Origin: Chloroflexia bacterium
GTDB taxonomy: Bacteria > Chloroflexota > Chloroflexia > QHBQ01 > JADMIH01
Length of the DNA stretch: 8,441 nt
Direction: 5' to 3'
Assembly: GCA_025927935.1 (NCBI GenBank)
Contig: JAICKM010000279.1
Location: 1 to 8,441, forward strand
How positions within the stretch are numbered: the first letter of the stretch is position 1; the number at the start of each line of letters is the position of its first letter. The position numbers and the translations under genes are program-made. Positions 6,457-8,441 of the stretch are shown piece by piece. The notes under the pieces were generated by a model. It made no database searches. It saw only the letters and a program-made list of their open reading frames with translations, and was not told where the DNA came from.

Positions 6457-7083
6457 ATGATTGCTCGCTACCAACACCTGCGCCGTTACCCCCAGGTTTT
6501 CTTGGCCATGACCGGCCTGCGCGTGGCCGAGTTCGACCGTTTGGCGCAGGACGTCCTGCCGCGCTATGCGCAGGCCGAAACCCAGCGCCATCAGGCCATC
6601 CCCCTGCCCCGGGGCGCGAGCCGGGCGCGCCGCCGGGCCATCGGCGCCGGTCACCCCTTCACCCTCGCCCGCCGCGACCATCTGCTGCTGACCGTCATTT
6701 GGTTGCGCCTCTATCCCACCAATGAGGTGCTGGCCTATCTCTTCGGCATCTCCGACAGTACCGTCTCGCGGCTGCTGGCGCGCCTGCTGCCCCTGTTGGC
6801 GGCGGCGGGACAGGATACGATGCGCATGCCCGACCCCAGACGCAAGCATCGCCGGCAACTGGACGAGTTGCTGCGCGATCTGCCCGAGTGGGGCGTGGTC
6901 ATTGATAGCTTTGAGCAGCCCGTGCAACGCCCGGCCGGCCGCCACGGCGCCACGCCGAGCGAGGGCGGCGCCGCAGCCCCCGCGGACGGGGCGCCGGGGG
7001 CCGCCGCCCCCCGCCGAAGAAGGCCGATCGCTGGTATTCGGGCAAGAAGAAACGCCATACCATCAAGAGTCAGATCGCCGTGA
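6457..7083 (+). CDS. IS transposase N-terminal part (OrfA-like), frameshifted from its C-terminal part
   Basis: This 208-codon frame holds the N-terminal half of a DDE transposase. It has a helix-turn-helix region at about 86-116 (YPTNEVLAYLFGISDSTVSRLLARLLPLLA) and the first catalytic Asp at 150 in VVIDSFEQPVQRP. After residue 159 the protein runs into an Ala/Gly/Pro/Arg-rich stretch unlike any family domain and stops at 7083. The start at 6457 is chosen because the neighbouring transposase begins in the same way (M-I-x-R-Y-x-x-LRRYP-x-VFL); an in-frame TTG at 6445 touches the GGAGG and is less likely. The rest of the enzyme continues in the -1 frame. Either a programmed -1 frameshift makes a fusion protein, as in some IS5-family elements, or the gene is broken. 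Alone this product lacks two of the three catalytic acids. Confidence 0.75.
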   Translation: MIARYQHLRRYPQVFLAMTGLRVAEFDRLAQDVLPRYAQAETQRHQAIPLPRGASRARRRAIGAGHPFTLARRDHLLLTVIWLRLYPTNEVLAYLFGISDSTVSRLLARLLPLLAAAGQDTMRMPDPRRKHRRQLDELLRDLPEWGVVIDSFEQPVQRPAGRHGATPSEGGAAAPADGAPGAAAPRRRRPIAGIRARRNAIPSRVRSP

Positions 7084-7520
7084 ACCGCCACAGCGGGGAG
7101 ATTGTGGACGTGGCCGAGAGTGTGCCGGGGCCGACGGCCGCTATCACCTTGCTCAAGGAGTCGGACCTGTTGCGCCGCGTGCCGGAGGGCGTGAGCGCCG
7201 AAGGGGACTTGGCCTATGTGGGCATGGGCAAGGCACCCCCGCAGGGCTTGGGCTATACGCCCCGGCGCAAGCCACGGGGCAAAGACAAGCACCGCCCGCG
7301 CGGGCAGGACCAGGAGCAGCCGGCGGCGGACAAGGCGTACAACCAGGCGTTCGCCCAGAGCCGCATTATCGTGGAGCACACGATTGGGCGGGTGCGGCGC
7401 TACCAAGCAGTGACGGCGCCGGATCGGCACCATCGCCAGGGCCACACCGCCCGGGTGCGGGCGATCGCCGGCTTGGTGAACCGGCAGCTTGCGGCGCGAC
7501 TGCCCTACATGGTCCATTAA
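7080..7520 (+). CDS. IS transposase C-terminal catalytic part (OrfB-like), -1 frame relative to the N-terminal part
   Basis: The frame is open from 6915 to 7520. Similarity to the neighbouring intact transposase resumes about 7017 (KKADRWYSGKKKRHTIKSQIAV), upstream of the GTG at 7080, which is the first possible internal start and is therefore unlikely to be the true one. The second catalytic acid lies in GDLAYVG and the third in IIVEHTIGRVRRYQAV, with the family segment TPRRKPRGKDKHRPRG between. The reading ends with LPYMVH at 7520, followed by a small stem (7534-7541 with 7547-7554) before the right IS end. It is best read as the second half of one transposase. Function needs a frameshift between 6915 and 7083; otherwise this is a pseudogene. 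Confidence 0.72.
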   Translation: MNRHSGEIVDVAESVPGPTAAITLLKESDLLRRVPEGVSAEGDLAYVGMGKAPPQGLGYTPRRKPRGKDKHRPRGQDQEQPAADKAYNQAFAQSRIIVEHTIGRVRRYQAVTAPDRHHRQGHTARVRAIAGLVNRQLAARLPYMVH

Positions 7521-7533
7521 GAGACTCCTCGGG

Positions 7534-7554
7534 GTTGGGGTCCCCTACCCCAAC
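7534..7554 (+). other. Short stem-loop after the transposase frame
   Basis: GTTGGGGT (7534-7541) and ACCCCAAC (7547-7554) can form an 8-bp GC-rich stem with a 5-nt loop, 13 nt after the TAA stop. No T-run follows, so terminator activity is uncertain; it may instead block transcripts crossing the element or be a subterminal IS structure. Confidence 0.45.
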
Positions 7555-7556
7555 TC

Positions 7557-7573
7557 ACTATTGTGAATGTTAA
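7557..7573 (+). repeat. Right terminal inverted repeat of the IS
   Basis: Bases 7557-7572 are the exact reverse complement of 6364-6379. CTAG follows at 7574-7577, as it precedes the left end. Confidence 0.85.
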
Positions 7574-7586
7574 CTAGTAGTTAATC

Positions 7587-7615
7587 TTCTTAATAAGGCG
7601 GTATTCGGGTATACT
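7587..7615 (+). promoter_or_regulatory. Probable promoter of the second transposase (leaderless start)
   Basis: A good -10 box TATACT lies at 7610-7615 with a weak -35 (TTCTTA, 7587-7592) 17 nt upstream. The stretch 7581-7615 aligns without gaps to 6363-6397 of the first IS, placing both promoters the same distance from the element's left end. The expected transcription start, about 7622, is next to the ATG at 7623, and there is no Shine-Dalgarno, so the mRNA is probably leaderless. Confidence 0.45.
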
Positions 7616-7622
7616 GCTGCTG

Positions 7623-8441
7623 ATGATTACACGTTACGACAACCTGCGCCGCTACCCAGCGGTGTTCCTCTCGCTCACCGGCTTGCATGTCGCCGAGTTT
7701 GACCGCCTGGTGCCCGGTGTCGCGCCCCACTGGGCCGCCGCCGAACTCGCGCGCCATGCCTTGGCCCTCACGCCCGCCGGGGATTTGCAGCCCCGCCGCC
7801 GCGCCATCGGCGGTCCTAGCTACGAATTGGCCTTCCGCGACCAACTGCTGCTGGCCGTCGTGTGGCTGCGCGTCTATCCCACCCAGGAAGTCCTCGGCTT
7901 CCTGGGTGGCGTCTCCGACTCCACCGCCGGGCGCCTCGTCAGCCGCCTGGTGCCCGTGCTGGCCGCAGTCGGCAAGGACGGCATGCGCATGCCCGATCCC
8001 GGGCGCAAGCATCGCCGCACCCTCGATACGCTACTGGCCGAACTGCCCCAACTCGGGGTCGTTATCGACAGCTTCGAGCAACCGGTGCAGCGCCCGCGCC
8101 AGCGCCGCGAAGCGGACACGTGGTACTCCGGCAAGAAGAAGCGCCACACCATCAAGAGCCAACTCGCCGTGGACCGCCACAGCGGTGAGATTGTCGAGGT
8201 CGGCCCCAGCGTCAAAGGGCCGACGGCTGACATCACCTTACTCAAAGACTCGGGCATCTTGGACCGCTTGCCGCGCGGGGTGAGCGCCGCAGGCGACCTG
8301 GCCTACGTGGGCCTCGCCAAGCTGCACCCGGAGGGGCTGGGTTTCACGCCCCGGCGCAAGCCGCGCGGCAAGGACAAGCACCGCGAGCGCGGGACCGACA
8401 AAGCGCAACCCCCGGAAGACCAAGCCTACAATCGGGCGTTC
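7623..8441 (+). CDS. DDE transposase of a second, related IS (C-terminus outside window)
   Basis: The frame is open for 273 codons from the ATG at 7623 to the window end. It is a homologue of the split transposase in the IS before it, with well over half of residues alike by eye, so it is a related element and not a copy. Visible are the N-terminal MITRYDNLRRYPAVFLSLTGLHVAEFDRL region, an HTH at about 85-115, the first catalytic Asp149 (VVIDSFEQPVQRP), YSGKKKRHTIKSQLAV (168-183), the second Asp225 (GDLAYVG) and TPRRKPRGKDKHRERG. The final Glu region (VEHTIGRVR in the neighbour) lies beyond the window. Only 24 nt separate the QRP and WYSG motifs here, against 98 nt in the first copy, and no frameshift is needed. 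The left end of this element probably lies between 7578 and 7585; the right end is not in view. Confidence 0.9.
   Translation, partial: MITRYDNLRRYPAVFLSLTGLHVAEFDRLVPGVAPHWAAAELARHALALTPAGDLQPRRRAIGGPSYELAFRDQLLLAVVWLRVYPTQEVLGFLGGVSDSTAGRLVSRLVPVLAAVGKDGMRMPDPGRKHRRTLDTLLAELPQLGVVIDSFEQPVQRPRQRREADTWYSGKKKRHTIKSQLAVDRHSGEIVEVGPSVKGPTADITLLKDSGILDRLPRGVSAAGDLAYVGLAKLHPEGLGFTPRRKPRGKDKHRERGTDKAQPPEDQAYNRAF

Larger units (their letters stand above)
6363..7573 (+). mobile_element. Insertion sequence, probably IS5-like, 1211 bp, flanked by CTAG
   Basis: The element is bounded by inverted ends: TAACATTCACAATAGT at 6364-6379 and its exact reverse complement at 7557-7572. One further outer base on each side (A at 6363 and A at 7573) does not pair. 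CTAG stands directly outside both ends (6359-6362 and 7574-7577). Because CTAG is its own reverse complement it could be a 4-bp target duplication, as IS5-group elements make at YTAR sites, or simply an extension of the inverted repeat. Inside is a DDE transposase of the type with an N-terminal HTH and a DDE_Tnp_4-like catalytic region, in two frames. The length is normal for the family. Its insertion lies 128 nt upstream of the yhbH start. Confidence 0.82.

Noticed and set aside
6735..7517. Minus-strand open frame across the IS
   Set aside because: Antisense to the transposase catalytic residues; a shadow frame without domain features.

Overview
The window is GC-rich bacterial DNA with tight gene packing, little intergenic space and short heptamer tandem repeats between genes. 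A zinc-ribbon/class III cyclase/AAA ATPase protein next to a SpoVR-YhbH pair, together with heptamer intergenic repeats, resembles what is seen in Chloroflexota. That taxonomic guess rests on recall of gene style and is weak; SpoVR and YhbH also occur widely in non-sporulating bacteria.

Layout. (1) 1-2232, minus strand: a large signalling protein, cut by the window edge, with two N-terminal zinc ribbons, a class III adenylate cyclase domain and an AAA/STAND-type ATPase. (2) 2233-2378: an intergenic region built of GAGTGCT heptamers and their inverted copy, able to fold into a long hairpin. (3) 2379-5024, minus: a SpoVR-family gene interrupted in frame by a 405-residue intein (3000-4214) that has all the usual splicing blocks, a LAGLIDADG (DOD) homing endonuclease and an extra LacI-like helix-turn-helix segment. 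(4) 5038-6234, minus: YhbH/YeaH (DUF444) with a von Willebrand A domain, 13 nt upstream of spoVR. (5) 6235-6362: a divergent intergenic region with an AGTGGTC heptamer array, its inverted copy and a perfect 32-nt palindrome. (6) 6363-7573, plus: an insertion sequence with 17-nt ends, flanked by CTAG on both sides, whose DDE transposase is split by a frameshift inside a GC-rich insert. (7) 7574-8441, plus: a second, related IS-type transposase with an uninterrupted frame, running off the window.

How the parts fit. YhbH and SpoVR normally belong to a conserved stress/sporulation module with the serine kinase PrkA (prkA-yhbH-spoVR; yeaG-yeaH-ycgB in E. coli). Here yhbH and spoVR are an operon, but the place expected for prkA is occupied by intergenic repeats and two IS-type genes. 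Functional SpoVR would need protein splicing to join the two exteins at the conserved NEGWA/SFWH motif. The cyclase gene lies downstream on the same strand, separated by the hairpin, and may or may not be co-transcribed.

The most interesting element is the SpoVR intein: its site in a strongly conserved motif, its embedded LacI-like DNA-binding segment and its unusual block B. I saw no CRISPR array, tRNA or rRNA.
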